From Halococcus qingdaonensis (lineage in GTDB: Archaea > Halobacteriota > Halobacteria > Halobacteriales > Halococcaceae), in the NCBI RefSeq assembly GCF_024508235.1, contig NZ_CP101943.1, positions 1,240,001-1,304,000 of the forward strand: 64,000 nt of DNA. The letters run 5' to 3'. Under the pieces are notes generated by a model. That model was not told where the DNA came from, did not search any database, and saw nothing but the letters and a program-made list of their open reading frames with translations. The stretch's first letter is position 1, and every line of letters starts with the position of its first letter. The translations under genes and the position numbers were made by a program. This document shows, in pieces, positions 49,884-57,723 of this stretch.

Positions 49884-51203
49884 ATGATGCCACGTGGATC
49901 GCGGATGGTCGGGGCGAGAGCAGCCGTGCTCGTTGGAATCGTCGTCGTGCTGGTCGCGGCCACGGCCGGCACGGTGAGCGCACAGCAGGCCGGCAACACC
50001 ACGACGGTCGATTCCTGTCGGACGATCAACTCTTCCGGAGAGTACACGCTGACCGGAACCGTCACCGGCGATCTCGACGATCCCAATGCGGCCTGTATCG
50101 AGATCACCGCGGGCAACGTCACCCTCGACGGACAGGGCCACACGGTCGCCGGCACCGGTGCGGGTCACGGTGTCGAGATCGACGGCAGTCGGGGGCCGGT
50201 CACGAACGTCACCGTCGAGAACCTCCAGGCGCACAACTGGTCGATCGGCGTCTTCGCGCTCGAAACCGACAACGGGACGATCCGCCGGACGATCACCCAG
50301 AACAGCACCGAAGGGATCGCCCTCGGCGCGTCGAGCAACTACACGCTCGCGAACAACACCGCCACCGGCAGCGCCATCGCGATCGCGCTCGGCGGGCAGA
50401 GCCAGAACAACACGCTGCGCAGGATGACGGCCGTCGAGAACCGGTGGGGGATCCACTTCGAGCGCGAGAGCGCGAACAACACGGTCGTCGACAGCGTCGC
50501 CCGGAACAACAGCCGGTGGGACTACTACTCCGAGCGCAACGACAACGAGAACATCGTCAGAAACCTCGATCTCGCGACGGGGACGTTCTCCTTTTCCGAA
50601 CGGAACGTCGCACTGGGGGCCGTGACCTCGCCGCCGCCGCTCCCGCGCGGGGCGGGCAACCTCGACAGCTACGTCGAAGCGACCGGCACCCGGGGTGGCC
50701 AGGCGGCGATCTCACTGACGATGAGCTACGGCAACGCCAACAACCCGGTCGCGCTGTGGCGACACGACGGCCAACACTGGTCGCGCGTCGCCGACTCGCA
50801 GACCAACGGCGCGTCGAGTACGGTCTCGGCGAACATCAGCGAGTTCGGCACGTTCGCCGCCCTGTCGGACGCGGGGGCGAACGCCGGCGGGCCGGTGACG
50901 GTCTCGGCCGACCAGGGACCCGCCGTCCAGCGAAACCTGTCGACGCCGACGGCGACCGCGAGCCCGACGGCGACGCCGGCACCGACACCGACGACCAGCC
51001 CCGCATCCGCGGCCACGGAGCAAGCACCGTCGGCGGCGAACGCGACGCCAACGGCCGCACAGGGAGAGAGCGAGGCGACCGAGAGCTCCGGCACCGGCAT
51101 CATCAGAACGGTGTTCGTGATCGCTGGCGTGATCGGACTGATCGTCCTCGGTATCGTGGCACTGCGCGGGCGCGACGACCGAGGGCCGGGGTTTAACCGC
51201 TAA
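49884..51203 (+). CDS. Secreted membrane-anchored parallel beta-helix protein
   Basis: A 439-residue protein. A signal peptide at about residues 8-33 ('ARAAVLVGIVVVLVAATAGTVSAQ') is followed by a NosD/CASH-like right-handed parallel beta-helix ('ITAGNVTLDGQGHTVAGTG', 'NVTVENLQAHNWSIGVFAL', repeated Asn-rich turns). Then comes a Thr/Pro/Ala-rich spacer (about 360-400), likely O-glycosylated or disordered, and a single helix near the C-terminus ('VFVIAGVIGLIVLGIVALRG') followed by charged residues. Many Asn-x-Ser/Thr sequons suggest N-glycosylation. It is surface-exposed; a carbohydrate-binding or -acting role is possible. A second Met at 49905 is an alternative start. Confidence 0.82.
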   Translation: MMPRGSRMVGARAAVLVGIVVVLVAATAGTVSAQQAGNTTTVDSCRTINSSGEYTLTGTVTGDLDDPNAACIEITAGNVTLDGQGHTVAGTGAGHGVEIDGSRGPVTNVTVENLQAHNWSIGVFALETDNGTIRRTITQNSTEGIALGASSNYTLANNTATGSAIAIALGGQSQNNTLRRMTAVENRWGIHFERESANNTVVDSVARNNSRWDYYSERNDNENIVRNLDLATGTFSFSERNVALGAVTSPPPLPRGAGNLDSYVEATGTRGGQAAISLTMSYGNANNPVALWRHDGQHWSRVADSQTNGASSTVSANISEFGTFAALSDAGANAGGPVTVSADQGPAVQRNLSTPTATASPTATPAPTPTTSPASAATEQAPSAANATPTAAQGESEATESSGTGIIRTVFVIAGVIGLIVLGIVALRGRDDRGPGFNR

Positions 51204-51221
51204 GCCGATCAACGGGCGGCA

Positions 51222-52391
51222 ATGCTTGACGGGGTACGCGTCGCACTCGGCGTCACGGGGTCGATCGCGGCGGTCAAGACCATCGAACTCGCCCACGAAC
51301 TCCGGCGGCGCGGCGCGCGCGTTCGCGGCGTGATGACCGACAGCGCGCAGGGGATCATCCATCCGTGGGCGCTCGAATTCGCCACCGAGAACCCGGTCGT
51401 GACCGAACTCACGGGCCGGGTCGAACACGTCGAACTCTGCGGACGCGACGGCTGGGCCGACGTATTACTGATCGCACCCGCGACGGCGAACACCGTCGGG
51501 AAGATCGCAGCGGCCATCGACGACACGCCGGTGACGACGACCGCGACGACCGCGCTCGGTGCCGACGTTCCTGTGGTGGTCGCGCCGGCGATGCACGAGC
51601 CGATGTACGACCATCCCGGCGTGCTTGATGCCATCGAGCGCGTCGAGTCGTGGGGCGTCGAGTTCGTCCCACCACGCATCGAAGAGGGAAAGGCGAAGAT
51701 CGCGAGTCTCGACGCCATCGCGCTCGACACGGCGCGCGCGACGGGCGCACACGACCTCGCTGGCGAGCGGATCGTCGTGACCAGCGGGGCCACGAGCGAG
51801 GCGATCGATCCGGTGCGCGTGCTCACGAACCGCTCGTCGGGCAAGACCGGGCGGGCGGTCGCGCGGGCGTGCTACGCGCGCGGTGCGGACGTGACACTCG
51901 TTCACGACGGACCGGACGTTCCCTATGCCGACGTCGAACGCACCGAGAGCGCCGCGGAGATGCTCGCCGCAGTGGAGGGAGCGGTCGCGGACGCCGACGC
52001 GTTCGTCTCGGCGGCGGCGATCGGCGACTACACCGTCGAGGCGAGTGACGAGAAGATTCGTTCGGGTCAGGAACTCTCGCTCGCGCTCGAACCCACGCCG
52101 AAGGTCCTCGATGCGGCTCGTGACGCCCGGCCCGACCTCCCAATCGTCGGGTTCAAGACCGAGACGAGCGGCGTCGACGAGGAGATGATCCGGGCCGCCC
52201 GGGAGACGCTCTCGCGTGCGGAACTGGCGTTCGTGGTGGCTAACGACGCGAGCGTGATGGGCGAGAGCGAGACCCGCGCGCTCGTGGTGCGAGAGACGGA
52301 CGTCGAGAGCTACGAAGGCGACAAGGCGGGGCTCGGCGCGCGCGTCGCCGAGGAGTTGGCGGGCGAGTTGGCAGAACCCTCGTCGACGTAG
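51222..52391 (+). CDS. coaBC: Bifunctional phosphopantothenoylcysteine decarboxylase/phosphopantothenate-cysteine ligase
   Basis: A 389-residue two-domain enzyme. The CoaC half has 'VALGVTGSIAAVKTIELAHELRRRG', 'LLIAPATANTVGKIA' and 'VVVAPAMHEPMYDHP', the FMN and active-site segments. The CoaB half starts near 'RIVVTSGATSEAIDPVRVLTNRSSGKTGRAVARA' and has 'VSAAAIGDYTV' and 'LPIVGFKTET' in its core. It adds cysteine to 4-phosphopantothenate and decarboxylates the product on the way to coenzyme A. The 3' end overlaps the opposing membrane glycosyltransferase gene by 82 nt; both frames look coding there. Confidence 0.93.
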   Translation: MLDGVRVALGVTGSIAAVKTIELAHELRRRGARVRGVMTDSAQGIIHPWALEFATENPVVTELTGRVEHVELCGRDGWADVLLIAPATANTVGKIAAAIDDTPVTTTATTALGADVPVVVAPAMHEPMYDHPGVLDAIERVESWGVEFVPPRIEEGKAKIASLDAIALDTARATGAHDLAGERIVVTSGATSEAIDPVRVLTNRSSGKTGRAVARACYARGADVTLVHDGPDVPYADVERTESAAEMLAAVEGAVADADAFVSAAAIGDYTVEASDEKIRSGQELSLALEPTPKVLDAARDARPDLPIVGFKTETSGVDEEMIRAARETLSRAELAFVVANDASVMGESETRALVVRETDVESYEGDKAGLGARVAEELAGELAEPSST

Positions 52392-54121
52392 ACCACCATA
52401 CTGCTGATCGTACAGCCGCTGTCGAAGAGGAATCGCTGGACCTCGTGGCGCTCGTAGCCGTCCAGATACTGCTCGATATCGGCGGCGTTGTCGTACTCTT
52501 CCGAGCAGGCCTCCGACGGGCCGAAGGCGATGACGATCGGCGGGCGATCGCCACCCTGCACCGCTCGTCGTACCGCCGCGGCGTCGTCCGTGCTGTTCGT
52601 CCGCGCCCCGTCGCCTTCGAGATACCAGGCGAACGGCAGGCGCTCGAACCAGCCGTTGCCGGCGGTCGGGGTCAGATGCGAGTCGGGGTCGGGCGCGTAG
52701 AGCTCGTCGCCGTCGAAGTCGGGATCGTCGCCGTAGTACAGGACGTCCGTGCCGTCGTTCGCCCGGGCGACCCGTTGCAGCTCGTCGAGCAGTGGCTTCA
52801 TCTCGCTCGACGACTGGGCGTACTGGACGAGCTCGTTGTCGGCGCTCTGTGGGTTCGCGTAGGAGGTGTCGTAGGCGCTCGCGGCGACCTGGCCGGCAGC
52901 CACGACCAGTACGAGCGCGGCCGCGACGGCGACGATCGCGTCGCGATCGACCTGTGAGTGAGCGAGCGAGGCACGGAGCCGCGAGAGGCCAATCTGGGCG
53001 ACCAGCGCCAGCCCGACCGCCGCCGGCACCGTGAGCGGGACGATGACGTGGATGACCTCCCACGGGAACGGGTTGTCGACGATCACCGGATAGCCGAGCG
53101 CGCTCGCCGCGCCCCAGAAGAAGGTGAACGCGACGACGTCGCGCGGGTGCTCGCCGGTGTAGCGGTCGACGAGGAAGCCCACGACCGAGAAACCGAGCAA
53201 GATGGGCGCGCCCGCGCCGAGCACCGACCAGAGCGCACTCGCGGTGTCGAGATAGGCATCGCCGCTGCCGCTGCCCCACTGTTCGACGAAGGCGTGCCAC
53301 GAGCCGACCAGTGCCTCCTCGATCAGCGCCGGCAGCAGCGTCGGATCGGCGATCGTCGCGCCCAGCGTCGGCTCCGCACCCGCGGCCTGGCCGCGCGGTG
53401 CGTAGAAGAACACGACGATCCCGACGAACAGCACGACTCCGAGCACGAGATGGAGCCACCAGCGCCCAAGCCCGGCACGGACCCGTCGAGTGGCGTTCCG
53501 GAGCGCCTGTGCGGGGCTGTGGGTGCGCATCAACAGCCGACGATCGGCGAGCAGGGCGAGCGCCCCGAGCCACGTGACGGGGTAGACGAGCGCGTTCTCC
53601 TTGGTTGTAAAGGCGAGCGCGAAGAAGGCGACCCCGAGATAGAGATGGAGGGGGCGGTCGCGGTCGTACGCACGGACGAGGAAGCCGAACGCGACGAGCA
53701 TGAACCCCGCGAGCAGCAGGTCGTTGCGGTAGAACCGCGAGTAGTAGAGGAGGACGGGGTTGGCGGCGAGGACGAGCGCGAGGACGAGCGTCTCGGAATC
53801 ACGCAACCGATCGCCGAACAGGAGCGCCACGAGCGGGAGCAGCCCGCCGACGACGGCGACGACGAGCCGCATCGAGAAGTCGGAGGCCCCGAGCAGCGCG
53901 AATACATGACTGTCCACGAGCGTGAGGAACGGCCCGTGGACGATCGGGCGATACCAGTAGACGCCCGTCTCCATGTAGCGGTAGGCCCAGTAGGCGACGC
54001 GCGCCTCGTCCTGGTGGGCGACGCGCGCGCCGAGACCGACCAGTCGCACGGCGAGCGCGAGCACGGCGATGGCGACGACGAGCGCTCGGACACGGCTGCG
54101 GCGACTCGACCAGTCCATCAC
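52310..54121 (-). CDS. Agl23-type flippase-associated membrane glycosyltransferase (ArnT/PMT-like)
   Basis: A 603-residue membrane protein with about 11 helices and a C-terminal soluble domain after about residue 440. The N-terminus 'VRLVGLGARVAHQDEARVAYWAYRYMETG' has the first-loop acidic residue of GT-C enzymes, and 'YYSRFYRNDLLLAGFMLVAFGFLVRAYD' and 'FFALAFTTKENALVYP' are typical of the TIGR03663 family, first noted beside flippases. It probably uses a polyprenyl-phosphate sugar donor on the outer face. Its ATG overlaps the mnhG stop by 4 nt (ATGA), and its last 82 nt overlap coaBC convergently. Confidence 0.86.
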   Translation of the reverse strand: MMDWSSRRSRVRALVVAIAVLALAVRLVGLGARVAHQDEARVAYWAYRYMETGVYWYRPIVHGPFLTLVDSHVFALLGASDFSMRLVVAVVGGLLPLVALLFGDRLRDSETLVLALVLAANPVLLYYSRFYRNDLLLAGFMLVAFGFLVRAYDRDRPLHLYLGVAFFALAFTTKENALVYPVTWLGALALLADRRLLMRTHSPAQALRNATRRVRAGLGRWWLHLVLGVVLFVGIVVFFYAPRGQAAGAEPTLGATIADPTLLPALIEEALVGSWHAFVEQWGSGSGDAYLDTASALWSVLGAGAPILLGFSVVGFLVDRYTGEHPRDVVAFTFFWGAASALGYPVIVDNPFPWEVIHVIVPLTVPAAVGLALVAQIGLSRLRASLAHSQVDRDAIVAVAAALVLVVAAGQVAASAYDTSYANPQSADNELVQYAQSSSEMKPLLDELQRVARANDGTDVLYYGDDPDFDGDELYAPDPDSHLTPTAGNGWFERLPFAWYLEGDGARTNSTDDAAAVRRAVQGGDRPPIVIAFGPSEACSEEYDNAADIEQYLDGYERHEVQRFLFDSGCTISSMVVYVDEGSANSPANSSATRAPSPALSPS

Positions 54122-54486
54122 TCGTCGCTCTCGTCGGGTGATTCCGGTCGCGACTCGCCCGTGTCGGGCCAGACGGCGTCGCCGGCGAACTCGATGCCCA
54201 TGCGTTCGGCGGCCTGCGAGATGACGTGTGCACCCGTCGGCACGGTCATGAACAGGAAGACGATGCCGACCAGGGAGGTGAGGCCCGCGCCGCCGGGCGC
54301 GCTCGGCGCGAAGTAGATCGTCCCGGCGAGAAAGAGCGAGGTCGCTCCGAGGGTGGTGGCCTTGCTCGTCGCGTGCATCCGGTTGTAGACGTCGGGTAGT
54401 CGGATGAGACCGATCGTCCCGACGAGCAGGAAGAACGTTCCGATGGCGATGAACAGCGTGACGAGCGCGGCGTGGATCGTATTCAT
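54118..54486 (-). CDS. mnhG: Na+/H+ antiporter (Mrp) subunit G
   Basis: A 122-residue protein with three helices. 'LFIAIGTFFLLVGTIGLIRLPDVYNRMHATSKATTLG' is the MnhG/MrpG signature (Arg-Leu-Pro-Asp...Arg-x-His-Ala). A charged C-terminal tail follows. It is a small membrane subunit of the multisubunit antiporter that drives Na+ out with the proton gradient. Both ends overlap neighbouring genes by 4 nt; the downstream neighbour is the Agl23-type gene rather than an antiporter gene. Confidence 0.92.
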   Translation of the reverse strand: MNTIHAALVTLFIAIGTFFLLVGTIGLIRLPDVYNRMHATSKATTLGATSLFLAGTIYFAPSAPGGAGLTSLVGIVFLFMTVPTGAHVISQAAERMGIEFAGDAVWPDTGESRPESPDESDE

Positions 54487-54782
54487 TCGATGATGTCCCC
54501 CTCGGAGACGTAGCGCGCGACGGCGATCGTGCTGATGAAGCCGATGATGGCGAGCACGAGGCTCACGTCGATGAAGAAGCCGTCGTCGGTCTGCAGCGCG
54601 AACAGGATGGCGATGGCGACGACGTTCGTCGCGATCGTGTCGAGGCCCACCACCCGATCGGGCGTCGTCGGGCCGAAGATGACGCGATAGCCGGCCAGCA
54701 GCGTGACGCCGCTGGCGACGACCAGCCCGACGGTGATGGCGAGACTGAGGAAGCCGGGGAGTTCAGTCGCCACCGACATCAC
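54483..54782 (-). CDS. mnhF: Na+/H+ antiporter (Mrp) subunit F
   Basis: A 99-residue protein with three helices. 'GVTLLAGYRVIFGPTTPDRVVGLDTIATNVVAIAILFAL' is the subunit F core, with the conserved 'GP...PDRVVALD' motif. 'DVSLVLAIIGFISTIAVARYVSEGDIIE' is the C-terminal helix. It overlaps mnhE by 20 nt if translation starts at 54782; the second Met would shorten this only slightly. Confidence 0.92.
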   Translation of the reverse strand: MMSVATELPGFLSLAITVGLVVASGVTLLAGYRVIFGPTTPDRVVGLDTIATNVVAIAILFALQTDDGFFIDVSLVLAIIGFISTIAVARYVSEGDIIE

Positions 54783-55323
54783 CCCGTGGGGCCGCCGGTG
54801 GCGCGTCCTCTGGACTGGCGTCCTCGTCGAAGATGACGAGCGCGTAGTCCTCCCATGTACGGATGGGATCGACGAGGCTCGCCTCGTCGCGACCGGTGAT
54901 GCCGTGGACGTAGAGCGTGTTCGAGTCGGCGTCGTAGTCCATCGTCAGTGTTCCCGGCGTGAGCGTGATCGAGTTGGCGATCGTCGTGATCGCGGGATCG
55001 CTCTCGACGCGCAGCGGCACCGCGACGACGTCGGGTTCGATCGGCAGCGACGGCGAGAGCACGCGGTAGACGACGTCCAGGTTCGCCACGACGAGCTCTT
55101 TGACGAAGACCGCCAGATAGGCGACCGTCGCCGGCAGCGCCCGGACGACGCGCCCGAGCGCGATCTCGTCGGCGTAGAACCGCCGGAAGGCGTACGCGAG
55201 TGGGATGCCGACGGCCAGGCCGATGAGCAGCTCCTCGGCGACCCGCTCGGGCGTGAGCGCGACGCCGCGGACGAACAGCCAGACCGCCGCGAACACCACG
55301 CCGATCGCCGGCCAGCGTCTCAT
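54763..55323 (-). CDS. mnhE: Na+/H+ antiporter (Mrp) subunit E
   Basis: A 186-residue protein. Two or three hydrophobic segments at the N-terminus ('WPAIGVVFAAVWLFVRGVALTPERVAEELLIGLAVGIPLAY') and a third near residue 60-90 are followed by a cytoplasmic domain: 'SITLTPGTLTMDYDADSNTLYVHGI', the diagnostic 'T-L-T-P-G-T' motif of MnhE/MrpE. The last residues are Pro/Ala/Asp-rich. It lies in the mnh operon, overlapping mnhD by 4 nt and mnhF by 20 nt. Confidence 0.92.
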   Translation of the reverse strand: MRRWPAIGVVFAAVWLFVRGVALTPERVAEELLIGLAVGIPLAYAFRRFYADEIALGRVVRALPATVAYLAVFVKELVVANLDVVYRVLSPSLPIEPDVVAVPLRVESDPAITTIANSITLTPGTLTMDYDADSNTLYVHGITGRDEASLVDPIRTWEDYALVIFDEDASPEDAPPAAPRGDVGGD

Positions 55324-56903
55324 TGGAGACCCTCCAGAACGGCGTCGACGTATGCTTGCCTATCGAGCGCGATGTCGGCGGCGGCCTCGGCCGCGCGCAA
55401 CACGGGATCGAAGCCGACGCCGACGAGGAGCAGGAGTCCGGCGAGGCCGACGACGATCACCACGAGCGACGGTGCATAGGTCGCCGTCCGCACGCCCTCG
55501 GATTCGGTGCCCCAGAACCCACGATTCCACGCCCGCGAGAAGTACGCGATCGTGAGGATCGCGCCGATCAGCGAGAGCCCGAGCGCGACCGCCCCGCCCC
55601 GGCCACCCAGCGCGCCGGCGTGTGCGGTCGTTCTGAAGACGAGTAATTTGCCGAAGAAACCCGACAGCGGCGGGATGCCGATCAGCGAGACCGCTCCCAG
55701 GAAGAAGCCGATCGAGAGCACCGGCGTCCGTTTAGCGAGCCCGCCGATGCGCTCGAAACGGACCGAGCCGACGGCCTCCTTGACCGTGCCGCTCGCGAGG
55801 AACAGCATCGATTTCGTGAGACCGTGGTTGAGCGCGTAGACGAGCGCGGCCGCGATCGCGAGCGCCCGCACCTCGGGAACCGTGGCCGCGACCGCGAGCG
55901 GGAGGATCACGAAGCCGATCTGGCCGATCGACGAGTAGGCGAGCACGCCGTCGAGCCCGTCGCGGCTCACCGCGCCGATCCCCCCGAGGAGGATGCTGCC
56001 GGCGGCCATGACGAACAGGATCGGGCCGAAAAACGAGAGGAAGTCGTTGCCGACGAACCCCGGCAGCCCGAGCCCTGCGGGGAGGGTCGCGGCGGCGAAG
56101 ACGGTGAAGTAGAGCCGGATGATCGCGTAGATGCCGACCTTCTTGACGACGCCGGCGAGCATCGCCGTGACGGGTGCGGGCGCGGCGCGGTAGGCCGCCG
56201 GCACCCAGAACTGGAAGGGGACGATCCCCGCCTTGAGCGCGAACACACAGAACAGCAGGACTGTCAGGCCCAATACCGGCACCGGATCGACGCCGAACTG
56301 CGCGGGGTTGGCGAGTCGGCGGGCCATGTCGGCCATGTTGAGCGTGCCGACCGTGGCGTAGAGCCCGCCGATGGCCAGCAGCATGAGTGCGCTCCCGAGC
56401 AGGTTGAGCACGGTGTAGGTCAGCGCCGCGCGCGTGTGTTCGGGCCCTGAGTAGAAGGCGACGAGCACGTAGCTCGACAGGAGCATCACCTCGAACCAGA
56501 CGAAGAGGTTGAAGATGTCGCCCGTGAGGAACGACCCGGTGATGCCGACGACCATCAGGTGATAGAGCGTGTGGTAGGAGATCCGCTGGGCGAACCCACT
56601 CATGAACCGCACCGAGAAGGCGACCGACGCGAGCGAGACGATCGCCGTCAGCCCGAGCATGAACAGTGAGAGCGCGTCGGCGACGAGCGTGATGCCGAAC
56701 GGCGAGGGCCACGCCGAGAGCTGGTAGACCAGGATCGACTCGTCGACGACCCGCCCGGCGAGCAGTGCCACCGCGCCGAGATAGGCGAGCGCGCCGAGGA
56801 CACTCGCCGCCCGCTGGGCGCGGGGGAATCGTCGCAGCGGCAGGGTAGCGATCGCCGTGAGGAGGGCGATCAGCAGCGGCGCGATGACGATCTGGGCGGC
56901 CAT
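55320..56903 (-). CDS. mnhD: Na+/H+ antiporter (Mrp) subunit D
   Basis: A 527-residue protein with about 14 helices, homologous to complex I proton-pumping subunits. Key segments are 'MVVGITGSFLTGDIFNLFVWFEVMLLSSYVL' with the membrane Glu of the pump channel, 'ALKAGIVPFQFWVPAAYRAAPAPVTAMLAGVVKKVGIYAIIRL' with conserved lysines, and 'ALVYALNHGLTKSMLFLASG' with the next Lys/His pair. These belong to the proton/sodium path. It overlaps mnhC by one base and mnhE by 4 nt. Confidence 0.93.
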   Translation of the reverse strand: MAAQIVIAPLLIALLTAIATLPLRRFPRAQRAASVLGALAYLGAVALLAGRVVDESILVYQLSAWPSPFGITLVADALSLFMLGLTAIVSLASVAFSVRFMSGFAQRISYHTLYHLMVVGITGSFLTGDIFNLFVWFEVMLLSSYVLVAFYSGPEHTRAALTYTVLNLLGSALMLLAIGGLYATVGTLNMADMARRLANPAQFGVDPVPVLGLTVLLFCVFALKAGIVPFQFWVPAAYRAAPAPVTAMLAGVVKKVGIYAIIRLYFTVFAAATLPAGLGLPGFVGNDFLSFFGPILFVMAAGSILLGGIGAVSRDGLDGVLAYSSIGQIGFVILPLAVAATVPEVRALAIAAALVYALNHGLTKSMLFLASGTVKEAVGSVRFERIGGLAKRTPVLSIGFFLGAVSLIGIPPLSGFFGKLLVFRTTAHAGALGGRGGAVALGLSLIGAILTIAYFSRAWNRGFWGTESEGVRTATYAPSLVVIVVGLAGLLLLVGVGFDPVLRAAEAAADIALDRQAYVDAVLEGLQ

Positions 56904-57256
56904 CAGTGCTCGCCTCCCGTCTCGCCGAGTTCACGCAGATCGATCGTGCCGTGTTCCTCGTGGATGCGGTAGGTGAGCACGAGCGCGAAGGCGGTCGTCC
57001 CGAAGCTGATGACGATCGCCGTCAGGACGAGCGCCTGCACCAGCGGATCGGTGATCGTCGCGGGGTTATCGGGCGGGCCGTGACCGAGAATCGGCACGCT
57101 CCCGGCAAGCCCCCCCATCGTGACGAGATAGACGTTCGCGGCCTGGGAGATGATCGTCACCCCCCAGACGACGCGGACGATATCTCTGCGGAGCACCAGG
57201 AAGGTCCCGAACGCGAACAGCAGGCCGAGCACGCCGGCGAGGACGAACTGCGTCAT
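56903..57256 (-). CDS. mnhC: Na+/H+ antiporter (Mrp) subunit C
   Basis: A 117-residue NuoK-like protein with three helices: 'FVLAGVLGLLFAFGTFLVLRRDIVRVVWGVTIISQAANVYLV' and 'DPLVQALVLTAIVISFGTTAFALVLTYRI'. The family motif 'DPLxQALVLTAIVIxFGxTA' is present. The ATG at 57256 overlaps the mnhB stop by 4 nt. A longer in-frame read to 57817 is antisense-like noise over mnhB. Confidence 0.93.
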   Translation of the reverse strand: MTQFVLAGVLGLLFAFGTFLVLRRDIVRVVWGVTIISQAANVYLVTMGGLAGSVPILGHGPPDNPATITDPLVQALVLTAIVISFGTTAFALVLTYRIHEEHGTIDLRELGETGGEH

Positions 57257-57723
57257 TCGTCGCCCACCACCGTGAGGATCGTCAGGAGTCCGCCGACGAC
57301 GACGAGATAGACCCCGAGATCGAAGACGAACGCGCTCGCGAGTTCGAGATCGTCGAAGATCGGCAGGTCGTGGAGGAAGACGACGGCCTGCGAGAGGAAC
57401 GGCTGGCCCAGCAGGATGGCGACGACGCCACCGCCGGCGGCGATCGCGAGACCGACGGCGAACACGTTGAGGAAGTCGGCGACGATCGCCGGGCCGCCCT
57501 CGACGTCGTCGCCGGTGCGCCCGAGCAGGTCCTCCTGGAGGTAGTCGAGCCCGTTGACGATGTAGACGAGCGCGAACGCCGCCACGGTGAGCACGCCCGC
57601 GATGAACCCACCGCCGGGGAGGTTGTGGCCCTGGAAGAGCAGCGCGAGCGCCGTCAGCAGGATGAGCGGGAAGACGACGCGGGTGACGGTGCGGGTGATG
57701 ACCGACATGTCGCGGGTGCTCAC
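57253..57723 (-). CDS. mnhB: Na+/H+ antiporter (Mrp) subunit B
   Basis: A 156-residue protein with four helices. 'VFPLILLTALALLFQGHNLPGGGFIAGVLTVAAFALVYIVNG' carries the 'GH..PGGGFIAG' signature of MnhB/MrpB, and 'ASAFVFDLGVYLVVVGGLLTILTVVGDE' is the conserved last helix. It overlaps mnhA and mnhC by 4 nt each. Confidence 0.93.
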   Translation of the reverse strand: MSTRDMSVITRTVTRVVFPLILLTALALLFQGHNLPGGGFIAGVLTVAAFALVYIVNGLDYLQEDLLGRTGDDVEGGPAIVADFLNVFAVGLAIAAGGGVVAILLGQPFLSQAVVFLHDLPIFDDLELASAFVFDLGVYLVVVGGLLTILTVVGDE

